Under the pieces are notes generated by a model. The model ran no database searches, was not told the DNA's origin, and saw only the letters and a list, made by a program, of their open reading frames with translations. Below, piece after piece: positions 23,745 through 31,122 of a DNA stretch of 64,000 nt (its first letter is position 1; each line of letters opens with the position of its first letter). The stretch comes from JBCBSZ01 sp039185015 (GTDB lineage: Bacteria > Actinomycetota > Acidimicrobiia > Acidimicrobiales > Poriferisodalaceae). The DNA lies in NCBI GenBank assembly GCA_039185015.1, contig JBCDAU010000029.1:4521-68520 (forward strand), given 5' to 3'. Both the position numbers and the translations under genes were made by a program.

Positions 23745-23750
23745 TAGTTT
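23745..23750 (+). promoter_or_regulatory. -10 hexamer TAGTTT of a leaderless promoter
   Basis: TAGTTT is followed by GTGCCG and the ATG at 23757, the same six-base spacing as for the gene at 22784. Confidence 0.4.
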
Positions 23751-23756
23751 GTGCCG

Positions 23757-24617
23757 ATGCCCTCCGCACGGTCGCTGCTCCAGGCGCGATTCGTGGTGCC
23801 CGCGCTCGTTGCGGTCCATGCGCTGGTCATCGCTGTCGCGCTGACCCAGGTCGATTCCGGCGATCCGACGGGGAGGCCGCCGGGCGCGGACGAGGTGGTC
23901 GTCGCGGCCTCGGACGTCGAGTCCACGGCATCCGCCGTCGAGGAGCGGCCGATCGAGACGGTCGAGCGCATCGGCGTCTCAGACCTGCCGCTGCCGGTTC
24001 CGGAGCCGACCGTCACGATCGTCCCGCTCGAGATCCTCACGGCTGACCCGACCCCCGTGGTCGACGTGGAGGGCGAGGATCACGGTCCGCCGCCGACGAC
24101 CGGCGCGGAGGATCACGGTCCGCCGCCGACGACCGGCGCGGAGGACCACGGCCCCGCGGTCGACGAGGCCGCCGCGCCGACGACCGCGGCCCCCGCGCCG
24201 GTGGAGCCGACCGACACCACCGAGGCCGCTGCGACCGACGCGACGACCACCAGCGCGGCGCCCGACCCCGTCGCCGACCCCGTCGACGAAGCGACCGACG
24301 AGCCGACCCCGCCCGGCGACGAGCCGCCAGCCGAGGCCACGACGACCACCGAGGTCCAGCCGCCGCCGGTTGAGCCCGCCACGACGACCACCACCGTGGT
24401 CGAGGCGCCACCCGAGGAGCCCATCACCACGACCACCACGACGACCACCGAGCCCGACGAGGCGCCCGCCGAGACCGCGCCGGAGCCCGCCGCCGACGAC
24501 GCCGAGTCCGAGGTCGTCGAGGCCGCGCCGAGCGAGCGTGAGCCGTCGTTGCGAGACCGGCTCCGGCAACGTGCGGAGGAGCTGGGGCTGTCGTGGTGCC
24601 GCTGGTGGGACTGCTGA
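23757..24617 (+). CDS. Pro/Thr/Glu-rich surface protein with N-terminal membrane anchor (second of two)
   Basis: The protein is 286 residues, exactly the length of the upstream one. A hydrophobic segment (about 13-30, VVPALVAVHALVIAVAL) anchors it, followed by an extended Pro/Thr/Glu region with TTTTTTTEPDEAP-like runs. Residues EDHGPPPTTGA occur twice in tandem and start a third time (EDHGPAVD). The C-terminus SLRDRLRQRAEEL ends in WCRWWDC, with two cysteines as in the neighbour. I placed the start at ATG 23757 because the -10 hexamer is six bases before it; GTG 23751 is the alternative. Likely a surface-exposed stalk; no known domain. Confidence 0.55.
   Translation: MPSARSLLQARFVVPALVAVHALVIAVALTQVDSGDPTGRPPGADEVVVAASDVESTASAVEERPIETVERIGVSDLPLPVPEPTVTIVPLEILTADPTPVVDVEGEDHGPPPTTGAEDHGPPPTTGAEDHGPAVDEAAAPTTAAPAPVEPTDTTEAAATDATTTSAAPDPVADPVDEATDEPTPPGDEPPAEATTTTEVQPPPVEPATTTTTVVEAPPEEPITTTTTTTTEPDEAPAETAPEPAADDAESEVVEAAPSEREPSLRDRLRQRAEELGLSWCRWWDC
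24075..24140 (+). repeat. Tandem 33-base repeat within the Pro-rich gene
   Basis: Two identical 33-base units (24075-24107, 24108-24140), each coding for EDHGPPPTTGA, are followed by a diverged third start at 24141. The identity at synonymous sites suggests recent duplication by slippage or recombination. Confidence 0.8.
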
Positions 24618-24647
24618 TCGGCCCGCAGCGCCGGTGAGCCCCGGCGC

Positions 24648-26999
24648 TCAGCCGGCCGCCGGTTCGGCGACCCGTCCGTAGAGCGTGGTGCGCTGCACGA
24701 GCCGACGACCGAGGGGCTCGACGAGCTCACGGAAGTCCGACTCGGTCAGGTGCTGTCCGTGCTCGGCGCCGGCAGCTCGGGAGATGTTCTCGTTCATGAG
24801 CGTGCCGCCGAGGTCGTCGCAGCCGGCCTGGAGGAGCTGCCGCATCCCGTCGAGGCCGACCTTCACCCACGAACCCTGAATGTGTGGGATGAGCTCCCGG
24901 TAGGTGATGCGGGCCACCGCGTGCATGAGCAGCAGCTCGCGGAACGTCGGGCCGCGCCGGGCCTTGCGCTGCAGGTAGATCGGCGACGCCATGTGGACGA
25001 ACGGGAGGCCGACGAACTCGGTGAAGCCCCCGGTCTCGCGCTGGAGGTCCCGGGTGCGGGTCAGGTGTCGGGCCCAGTGCACCGGCTGCTCGATCGAGCC
25101 GAACATGATCGTGACGTTCGAGTGCAGACCGACGCCGTGGGCCGTCCGATGCGCGTCGAGCCACTCGTCGGTCGTGACCTTGTCAGAGCAGAGCACGGCC
25201 CGGATCTCGTCGTCGAGGATCTCGGCGGCGGTGCCCGGCAGTGACCGGAGGCCGACATCCATGAGCCGTCGCAGGTAGTCGCCGAGCGGCTCCTCGAGCC
25301 GGCGGGCTCCCTCGGTGACCTCCAGCGCGGTGAAGCCGTGGACGTGGATGTCGGGGTTGCGGTCTTTCACGGCGCGTGTGACGTCGATGTAGTAGCCGCC
25401 GTCGAAGTTGGGGTGGATGCCGCCCTGGAGGCAGACCTCGGTCGCTCCCTCCTGGACCGCCTCCGCCGCACGCTCGGCGATATCGTCGAGGGTCAGCAGG
25501 TACGGCGTGCCGCGGAGGTTCAGCGACAGCGGTCCCTTCGAAAAGCCGCAGAACTTGCACTTGAAGGTGCACACGTTCGTGTAGTTGATGTTGCGGTTGG
25601 CCACCCAGGTGACCTCGTCGCCGACGATCTGCTGGCGGAGCTCGTCGGCGACCGCTGCGACCGCGGCGACCTCCGGGCCGCGAGCGGAGAAGAGCGTGAC
25701 GATCTCGTCGACGCCCACCTCCTGGCCGAGCCGGACTCCGTCGAGCACCTCGGCGACCGGGCCACGAACGTCGGCGTGCGCCGCGGGCACGAGGTCGACC
25801 GGCGGCCGTGGCGAGCCCGAGTACCAGGCCGTCGACGGGCGGCCGATGACGAGGACGTCTGCGCCGTCGTTCGCCTTGGCGTTCTCCATCGTGCGCTCGG
25901 GGAAGACGGCGCCCGGGTCGTCGCGGCCGAGGCCCTCGGCGTCGCTGCGGTCGAGCACGGCGAAGTGGAGGCCGTCGTCGAACCAGCGATCGGGGTCGAG
26001 GACGTACTCGGGGTGGGCGGTGAGGCGTGGAGCGAGGGCGTGGCCGCTGGCCTCGGTCACCTCGGCGAGGCGGTCGAGGTCCGGCCACGGCCGCTCCGGG
26101 TTGACGTGATCCGCCGTGACCGGCGAGACCCCGCCCCAGTCGTCGATGCCGGCGTCGAGGAGGACACCGAAGTCGTCGGACAGGTTCGGGGGTGCCTGGA
26201 GGTGGATGTCCGGCGGCAGGATGTGGCGGGCCAGCGCGATCGCGTCGAGGTACTCGTCGGGCGGGCACGGGCGATGGTTGTGCATCGCCGTACCGGCCTT
26301 CGGGAGGAAGTTCTGGACGATCACCTCCTGCACGTGGCCGTGGCGACGATGGGAGTCGGCGATGGCCTGGAGCGCCTCGACCCGGTCGGCGCGCGTCTCG
26401 CCGATGCCGACCAGGATGCCCGTGGTGAACGGGATGGCCAGCTCGCCGGCCGCCTCGAGGGTGGCGAGGCGTCGAGCCGGTTCCTTGTCGGGGGAGCCGT
26501 GGTGCGCGCGGATGTCGGCGAGTGTCTCGATCATCATCCCCTGGCTCGGCGAGACCTCGCGCAGTCGGGCGAGCTCGTCGGGGAAGAGCGCCCCGGCATT
26601 GGCGTGGGGGAGCAGTCCTGTCTCGTCGAGCACCAGGCGGCACATCGCGACGAGGTAGTCGACGGTCGACTCGAAGCCGTGCTCGGCGAGCCACTCGGCA
26701 GCGACGGGGTAGCGCTCCTCGGGTCGCTCGCCGAGGGTGAACAGCGCCTCGTGGCACCCGACCGCTGCGCCGGCGACGGCGATCTTCACCACCTCATCGG
26801 GCGTGAGGAACGGGTGGTCGAGCCGTGCCGGAGGCTGGGCGAAGGTGCAGTAGTGGCACCGGTCCCGGCACAGCTGGGTGAGCGGGATGAACACCTTCGG
26901 CGAGTAGGTCACTCGTGTGCCGTGGTGCTCGTCGCGGATCCGTGCTGCAGATGCGCACAGCTCGTCGAGTGGTCGGGCGAGCAGGTCGTCGAGGTTCAC
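24648..26999 (-). CDS. fbiC: FbiC, 7,8-didemethyl-8-hydroxy-5-deazariboflavin (Fo) synthase
   Basis: This 783-residue protein fuses the CofG and CofH radical SAM halves that build Fo, the deazaflavin core of coenzyme F420, from 5-amino-6-(ribitylamino)uracil and tyrosine. The two [4Fe-4S]/SAM motifs are CRDRCHYC (Cys44, 48, 51) and CTFKCKFC (Cys477, 481, 484). Each half has its C-terminal radical SAM/CofH-like region. The GTG at 26999 follows GGGAG seven bases upstream and overlaps the HxlR stop as GTGA, so both genes are co-transcribed and coupled. The product serves F420 enzymes such as the luciferase-like oxidoreductase at 47222. Confidence 0.96.
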   Translation of the reverse strand: MNLDDLLARPLDELCASAARIRDEHHGTRVTYSPKVFIPLTQLCRDRCHYCTFAQPPARLDHPFLTPDEVVKIAVAGAAVGCHEALFTLGERPEERYPVAAEWLAEHGFESTVDYLVAMCRLVLDETGLLPHANAGALFPDELARLREVSPSQGMMIETLADIRAHHGSPDKEPARRLATLEAAGELAIPFTTGILVGIGETRADRVEALQAIADSHRRHGHVQEVIVQNFLPKAGTAMHNHRPCPPDEYLDAIALARHILPPDIHLQAPPNLSDDFGVLLDAGIDDWGGVSPVTADHVNPERPWPDLDRLAEVTEASGHALAPRLTAHPEYVLDPDRWFDDGLHFAVLDRSDAEGLGRDDPGAVFPERTMENAKANDGADVLVIGRPSTAWYSGSPRPPVDLVPAAHADVRGPVAEVLDGVRLGQEVGVDEIVTLFSARGPEVAAVAAVADELRQQIVGDEVTWVANRNINYTNVCTFKCKFCGFSKGPLSLNLRGTPYLLTLDDIAERAAEAVQEGATEVCLQGGIHPNFDGGYYIDVTRAVKDRNPDIHVHGFTALEVTEGARRLEEPLGDYLRRLMDVGLRSLPGTAAEILDDEIRAVLCSDKVTTDEWLDAHRTAHGVGLHSNVTIMFGSIEQPVHWARHLTRTRDLQRETGGFTEFVGLPFVHMASPIYLQRKARRGPTFRELLLMHAVARITYRELIPHIQGSWVKVGLDGMRQLLQAGCDDLGGTLMNENISRAAGAEHGQHLTESDFRELVEPLGRRLVQRTTLYGRVAEPAAG

Positions 27000-27436
27000 A
27001 GAAGGCTCCCGGATCGGCTTCGAACGTGGGTCGGTGCGACGCTCACGTCGCAGGACGGGCACCGGAGCTCGAGCTCGAGCTCGGTACCGCAGTGGTCGTG
27101 GACGAGGACGGTGGGATCGGTGTCGTCGGATTCCCACTCGTCGCCCCATCGGATGAGCGCGATCAACGCTCGTGAGAGGTCGGCGCCCTTGGGCGTGAGG
27201 CGGTACTCGTGGCGCAGCGGCCGATCGCAGTACGGCACCTTCACCAGCACGTCGTGCTCGACGAGCCGGGCGAGCCGCTCGGCGAGGAGGTTGCGGGCGA
27301 TGCCGAGGCTCTCGACCAGCTCGCTGAAGCGCCGCACCCCGCGGAAGACGTCGCGGAGGATGAGCATCGTCCACCGATCGCCGACGACGGCGAGCGTGCG
27401 ACCGATCGACGACTGATCGGTGTCCCCCTGAGACAT
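26996..27436 (-). CDS. HxlR-family transcriptional regulator coupled to fbiC
   Basis: The protein is 146 residues. The HxlR winged helix is clear: 'ALSVVGDRWTMLIL'-type start (TLAVVGDRWTMLILRDVFRG), FSELVESLGIARNLLAERL, then PLRHEYRLTPKGADLS. The C-terminal extension has HDHCGTELELELRCPSC, possibly a small metal-binding knuckle. It is transcribed before fbiC, with a GTGA overlap, so it may control F420 biosynthesis together with itself. The ATG is preceded by TACAGT six bases upstream and by a perfect inverted repeat. Confidence 0.9.
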   Translation of the reverse strand: MSQGDTDQSSIGRTLAVVGDRWTMLILRDVFRGVRRFSELVESLGIARNLLAERLARLVEHDVLVKVPYCDRPLRHEYRLTPKGADLSRALIALIRWGDEWESDDTDPTVLVHDHCGTELELELRCPSCDVSVAPTHVRSRSGSLL

Positions 27437-27442
27437 GGCGGC

Positions 27443-27469
27443 ACTGTAGGTCGGTTTCGATTCGAAACC
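27443..27469 (-). promoter_or_regulatory. HxlR-fbiC promoter with palindromic operator
   Basis: The minus-strand -10 TACAGT (27443-27448) lies six bases before the ATG, indicating a leaderless transcript. GGTTTCGA-T-TCGAAACC (27453-27469) is a perfect inverted repeat just upstream of the -10, a position suited to autoregulation by HxlR. Confidence 0.6.
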
Positions 27470-27596
27470 AACTCGATCGCCGCGCTCGTCACGCCGTGTG
27501 ACGCTCCCAGCGTTCCAAGCGCCCGGAGCTGGGACTTAAGGTCCGCCCGCTGTCAGTCGACGCAGTTCGATGTCCGCGCTCGGGAGGTGCTGCCCC

Positions 27597-29057
27597 ATGA
27601 AGGTCCGACTGTTCGTCCTCGCGGCGATCGCGTTGCTCCTCGCCGCCTGCGGTGGCGGTTCCTCCTCCGGGTCGGCCGAGGAGTTCTGCCAGCAGGCCGA
27701 AGCGCTCGAGAACCAGACACTCACGGGCGACATCGACGTCTCCGACGATCCCGAGGCGTTCGAGGAGGCGCTCGGCATCTTCGACGACCTCGCCGACGCG
27801 GCCCCGTCGGAGATCTCGGCCGACATGGACCTGTTCCAGGAGGTGCTGTCCAGCTTCGCCGCCGTTGCCGGCGCCGACGAGGATGACCCGGCTGCGGCCT
27901 TCGCCGTGCTCGGCACGCTGTTCGAGCGGGCCGATGAGATCGAGGCGGCGAGCGGTCGCATCGAGACCTTCCTGTCCGAGGAGTGCGGCCTCGAGTCCGA
28001 CGCCTTCGACACCGATCTCAGCTTGGGCGGCGACGGCGACACGGACCTCTTCGGCGGCGGCGCCACCAGCTACGGCGACGATCCCGGGCTCGACGCTCTG
28101 CAGGACTCCTGCGCTGCCGGCGACCTGGACGCCTGCGACGAGCTGTACCTCACCTCGCCGTTCGGTTCCGACTACGAAGCGTTCGGCAGCACCTGCGGCG
28201 AGACGTCCACCGAGACCTTCGGTGGCTGCGCGCTCCCGCAGGGGGGAGCGGACGACGATGCAGCCGCCGGCGACACCGACGTCGTCACCGACAACCCCTC
28301 CGACGCCATGTTCTACGGCGACGATCCTGCGCTCGACGCGCTCTGGGACTCCTGCGCTGCCGGCGACCTCGACGCCTGCGACACGCTCTACCTGACCTCG
28401 CCGTTCGGTTCCGACTACGAGGCGTTCGGCAGCACGTGCGGCGAGACCCAGGGCGACACCTTCGGCCGGTGCTCCGCTCCGGTCAGCGCCGGGGGCTCGT
28501 ACGGCGACGATCCCGCGCTCGATCTGCTGTGGGACGACTGCGCGGTCGGGCTACTCGACGCCTGCGATGAGCTGTACCTCACGTCAGGGTTCGGTTCGGA
28601 GTACGAGGCGTTCGGCAGCACCTGCGGCGAGACGTCCGCCGAGACCTTCGGCAACTGCGCCGACGCCGGCCGCGAGGCGGCCATGAGCTACGGCGACGAT
28701 CCGGTGCTCGACGAGTTGTACGACAGCTGCCGACTCGGCGACCTGATCAACTGCGACGAGCTGTACTTCGTCAGCGCGATCGGTTCGGAGTACGAGGCGT
28801 TCGGGAGCAGCTGCGGCGGCACGACCGAGCCGACCTTCGGCAACTGCGCGAGCGGCGACAGCGACGCCAACGACTACGGCGACGATCCTGATCTCGATGC
28901 GCTCTGGGACGCCTGCGAGGGCGGCGACGGCGTCGCCTGCGACGACCTCTACTTCACGTCGCCCATCGGGTCGGTGTACGAGGAGTTCGGGAGCACCTGC
29001 GGCGGCCGCTTCGAGCCGTTCGAGGTGTTCTGCGAGGACGAGCTCGGCGCCGGCTGA
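27597..29057 (+). CDS. Lipoprotein with five Cys-rich tandem repeats
   Basis: The protein is 486 residues. Signal peptide and lipobox end LLAAC (Cys17). A helical region (about 20-150) is followed by five repeats of about 62 residues beginning at DNA 28071, 28314, 28500, 28689 and 28875. Each reads YGDDPxLDxLWDxC...GDLxACDxLYxxSPxGSxYExFGSTCG...TFGxC, with four cysteines, so two disulfides per unit are likely. Similar repeats occur at the ends of actinomycetal surface proteins and kinases; their ligand is unknown. GGGAGGTG about nine bases upstream of ATG 27597 supports the start. Function unassigned. Confidence 0.7.
   Translation: MKVRLFVLAAIALLLAACGGGSSSGSAEEFCQQAEALENQTLTGDIDVSDDPEAFEEALGIFDDLADAAPSEISADMDLFQEVLSSFAAVAGADEDDPAAAFAVLGTLFERADEIEAASGRIETFLSEECGLESDAFDTDLSLGGDGDTDLFGGGATSYGDDPGLDALQDSCAAGDLDACDELYLTSPFGSDYEAFGSTCGETSTETFGGCALPQGGADDDAAAGDTDVVTDNPSDAMFYGDDPALDALWDSCAAGDLDACDTLYLTSPFGSDYEAFGSTCGETQGDTFGRCSAPVSAGGSYGDDPALDLLWDDCAVGLLDACDELYLTSGFGSEYEAFGSTCGETSAETFGNCADAGREAAMSYGDDPVLDELYDSCRLGDLINCDELYFVSAIGSEYEAFGSSCGGTTEPTFGNCASGDSDANDYGDDPDLDALWDACEGGDGVACDDLYFTSPIGSVYEEFGSTCGGRFEPFEVFCEDELGAG
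28071..29050 (+). repeat. Five in-frame repeats of about 186 bases
   Basis: Units start at 28071, 28314, 28500, 28689 and 28875 (spacing 243, 186, 189, 186). The first two are most alike; the first carries an extra linker of about 19 residues. They encode the Cys-rich repeats of the lipoprotein. Confidence 0.8.
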
Positions 29058-29088
29058 CCACTCCTCCTGCGGACCACTCGTCCGGGCG

Positions 29089-29733
29089 TTAGACCAGATC
29101 CGTGAGCGTCACGGCGCCGTTGGGGCTCTCGACCTCGGCGACCAACACGGCGGCCTCCGCCGCCGAGATCCTCAGGTCGAGGCCCAGGATCTCGACGAGG
29201 CCGCGCAACGGACCGGGATCCGGATGGCCGATCGACAGCTCTCGCAGCGTGCAGCCGGTCGGCGTGGTGCCCGCCGGGCTCGGCGCGGCTCCCCAGTCGA
29301 TCAGGAAGGGCTGCACGGGGTCCGCTCCCTCGCCCGGCGGAAAGGTGAGGCGCCAGCGCAGCTCCCCTCCCTCCGGGAGCTGTCGGCTGATGGAGACCAC
29401 CGGTCCGAGGTCGTAGCCCGCCGAGCGCGCCGCCTCGGCCAGCGCGTCGATGTCCGCGCCGTCGACCGGGTGGACGGCGAAGCTGACGAGCTCGACCGCG
29501 CTGTCGTCGGTGACGCCGAAGGGTCGTCCTCCCGGGGGCACGGGCTGCTCGGGGTCCGGGACGATGATCTCGAGATAGGAGGTCGGTCCGAGCGAGAGCA
29601 GGGCGTTGCGCGTGCCCATACCGGGGTGCGCGCCGCCGAACGCAGCGGTCACGCCGGTCCTCGCTTCGAGCGCCTCGATCCCCGTCTCGAGCGACGGCGC
29701 TCGGACGACCAGGTGGTCGATCTCGACGCTCAT
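29089..29733 (-). CDS. Glyoxalase-like (VOC) domain protein
   Basis: The protein is 214 residues. It begins EIDHLVVRAPSLETGIEALE, the typical entry of the glyoxalase-like domain (Glyoxalase_3/VOC), with metal-ligand candidates His7 and later Glu in SYLEIIVPDP. It continues with the usual paired beta-alpha modules. VOC proteins are dioxygenases, lyases, isomerases or binding proteins, so the reaction is uncertain. ATG 29733 overlaps the amidohydrolase stop (ATGA), so the two act in one operon. Confidence 0.82.
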   Translation of the reverse strand: MSVEIDHLVVRAPSLETGIEALEARTGVTAAFGGAHPGMGTRNALLSLGPTSYLEIIVPDPEQPVPPGGRPFGVTDDSAVELVSFAVHPVDGADIDALAEAARSAGYDLGPVVSISRQLPEGGELRWRLTFPPGEGADPVQPFLIDWGAAPSPAGTTPTGCTLRELSIGHPDPGPLRGLVEILGLDLRISAAEAAVLVAEVESPNGAVTLTDLV

Positions 29734-30923
29734 GCCGTCGCTCCGACGGCGGCCGGGAGCCCGAAGAGCTCGCGGGCGTTGTCGCCGAGGAAGCGGCGGC
29801 GGGCGTCGTCGTCGAACATGTCGGCGAGCTCCTCCAGGTCGTGGACGTACTCGGGTGTGTGGTCGGCGTGTGGGAAGTCGGACGCCCAGAGGAAGCGATC
29901 GGCGCCGTAGCGCTCGGCCAGGGCGGGGATCGTCCGCTCGTCCGGATCGCACGAGATCCAGGTGCGGGTGCGGAAGTAGTGGCTGGGTGGGTGTTCGAGC
30001 GGCATGAGCTGACCGATCGGGGTGTGGGCGTGCACGGCATCGAGCCGGTCGAGCCAGTAACCGATCCACCCGCCGCCGGACTCCAGGATCAGCACCTTCA
30101 GCGTCGGGAAGCGGTCGTAGACGGCGTGGTCGAGCAGCGTCGTCCACTGGTGGCGGACGCCGTCGGAGGCCTGCACCGAGGCGAGCAGACGGAGCTGCTT
30201 CACCTGGTCCCACGTCCCCATGCGGTCGCCCTTGACCGAGGTCGGCTCGAAGGTCGGGTGGATCGCGAACGGCACGTCGAGGTCCTGGCACGCGGCGAAC
30301 ACGGGATCGTTGTCGGGATGGCCCAAGGGACGCCGGTCATGGGTGAAGGGCGCGACGTAGGCCCCCTTGGCGCCGTCGCCCACGGCGCGCTCGAGCTCGG
30401 CGGCGGCGACGACGGGGTCGCTCAACGACAGGTGCGCCGTCGGCACCAGGCGTCCGCCGGAGTCCGAGCAGAAGTCGCAGATCCAGCGGTTGTAGGCCCG
30501 GGTGTAGGCCTGCGAGAGCTCCGGGTCGTCGAGCTCGGCCTCCCAGAGCAGCCCGACCGTCGTGTAGAGGATCGCCACGTCGATCCCCTCGTCGTCGAGG
30601 AGGCGGAGCCGCTCAGCCGGATCCATCGAACCGAACGGCGCCTCCCGCACGTAGGTCCGCTCCGGGTCCCTGGCGATCGCACCCAGATCGGGTGCGCCCA
30701 TCGCCCCGAGCGTCGAGGGGAACCCCCGCCTGCTCATCTGCGAGCGTCGCCCGCCGATCTCCAGCTCCTCGAGCCCGTGCTCGTCGATCCGGAGCCGGAG
30801 CGCCCGATCGCGGTACGCCGGCTCGAGGTAGCGCTCCCAGAGATCCGGTGGCTCCAGGATGTGGCCGTCGGCGTCGACGGCGCCGTCGTACCGGAGCCGG
30901 TGCGCTGCGTGCGACCTGGTCAT
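29730..30923 (-). CDS. Amidohydrolase (ACMSD-like, Amidohydro_2)
   Basis: The protein is 397 residues. The metal site begins with DADGHILEP (Asp-x-Asp-x-x variant of DxH), then FAIHPTFEP with a ligand His, and ends with LWASDFPHADHTPEY, the conserved Asp near the C-terminus. The fold is that of aminocarboxymuconate-semialdehyde decarboxylase-like metal enzymes, which decarboxylate or hydrolyse aromatic ring-fission products. GGGGAGGGGG precedes ATG 30923. It is the first gene of the pair with the VOC protein and diverges from the Rieske-ThDP gene, so the three probably belong to one catabolic route. Confidence 0.88.
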   Translation of the reverse strand: MTRSHAAHRLRYDGAVDADGHILEPPDLWERYLEPAYRDRALRLRIDEHGLEELEIGGRRSQMSRRGFPSTLGAMGAPDLGAIARDPERTYVREAPFGSMDPAERLRLLDDEGIDVAILYTTVGLLWEAELDDPELSQAYTRAYNRWICDFCSDSGGRLVPTAHLSLSDPVVAAAELERAVGDGAKGAYVAPFTHDRRPLGHPDNDPVFAACQDLDVPFAIHPTFEPTSVKGDRMGTWDQVKQLRLLASVQASDGVRHQWTTLLDHAVYDRFPTLKVLILESGGGWIGYWLDRLDAVHAHTPIGQLMPLEHPPSHYFRTRTWISCDPDERTIPALAERYGADRFLWASDFPHADHTPEYVHDLEELADMFDDDARRRFLGDNARELFGLPAAVGATA

Positions 30924-30959
30924 CGGGCCCCCTCCCCTCGGCGACGCCGAGTCTGGCAT

Positions 30960-30972
30960 GTCGCGTCGCGAC
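30960..30972. promoter_or_regulatory. Inverted repeat GTCGCG-T-CGCGAC in the divergent promoter region
   Basis: This perfect 13-base inverted repeat lies between the amidohydrolase operon and the Rieske-ThDP gene. A TAGTGT hexamer (31014-31019) is a possible -10 for the latter. The repeat could be an operator shared by both directions. Seen in sequence only. Confidence 0.3.
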
Positions 30973-31122
30973 GTACCGGAGTCGGATGCGGATGCTCGCT
31001 CGCGTGGCCGAGTTAGTGTCCGGCTGGACCGGGTGATCGGGGGAGCTCGTCCCTGCGCCCGCCGTCGACCGACCGGGAGAGGCCGCACCTCGCCCGCATC
31101 CGCACCGGGGAGTGACGCGCTG

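Noticed and set aside
25338..27416. A 692-codon plus-strand frame opposite fbiC
   Set aside because: Antisense to a gene with unmistakable radical SAM motifs.
28071..29050. Regularly spaced repeats as a CRISPR array
   Set aside because: Units are about 186 bases, in frame, and encode a conserved protein module; no short identical repeats with unique spacers and no cas genes.
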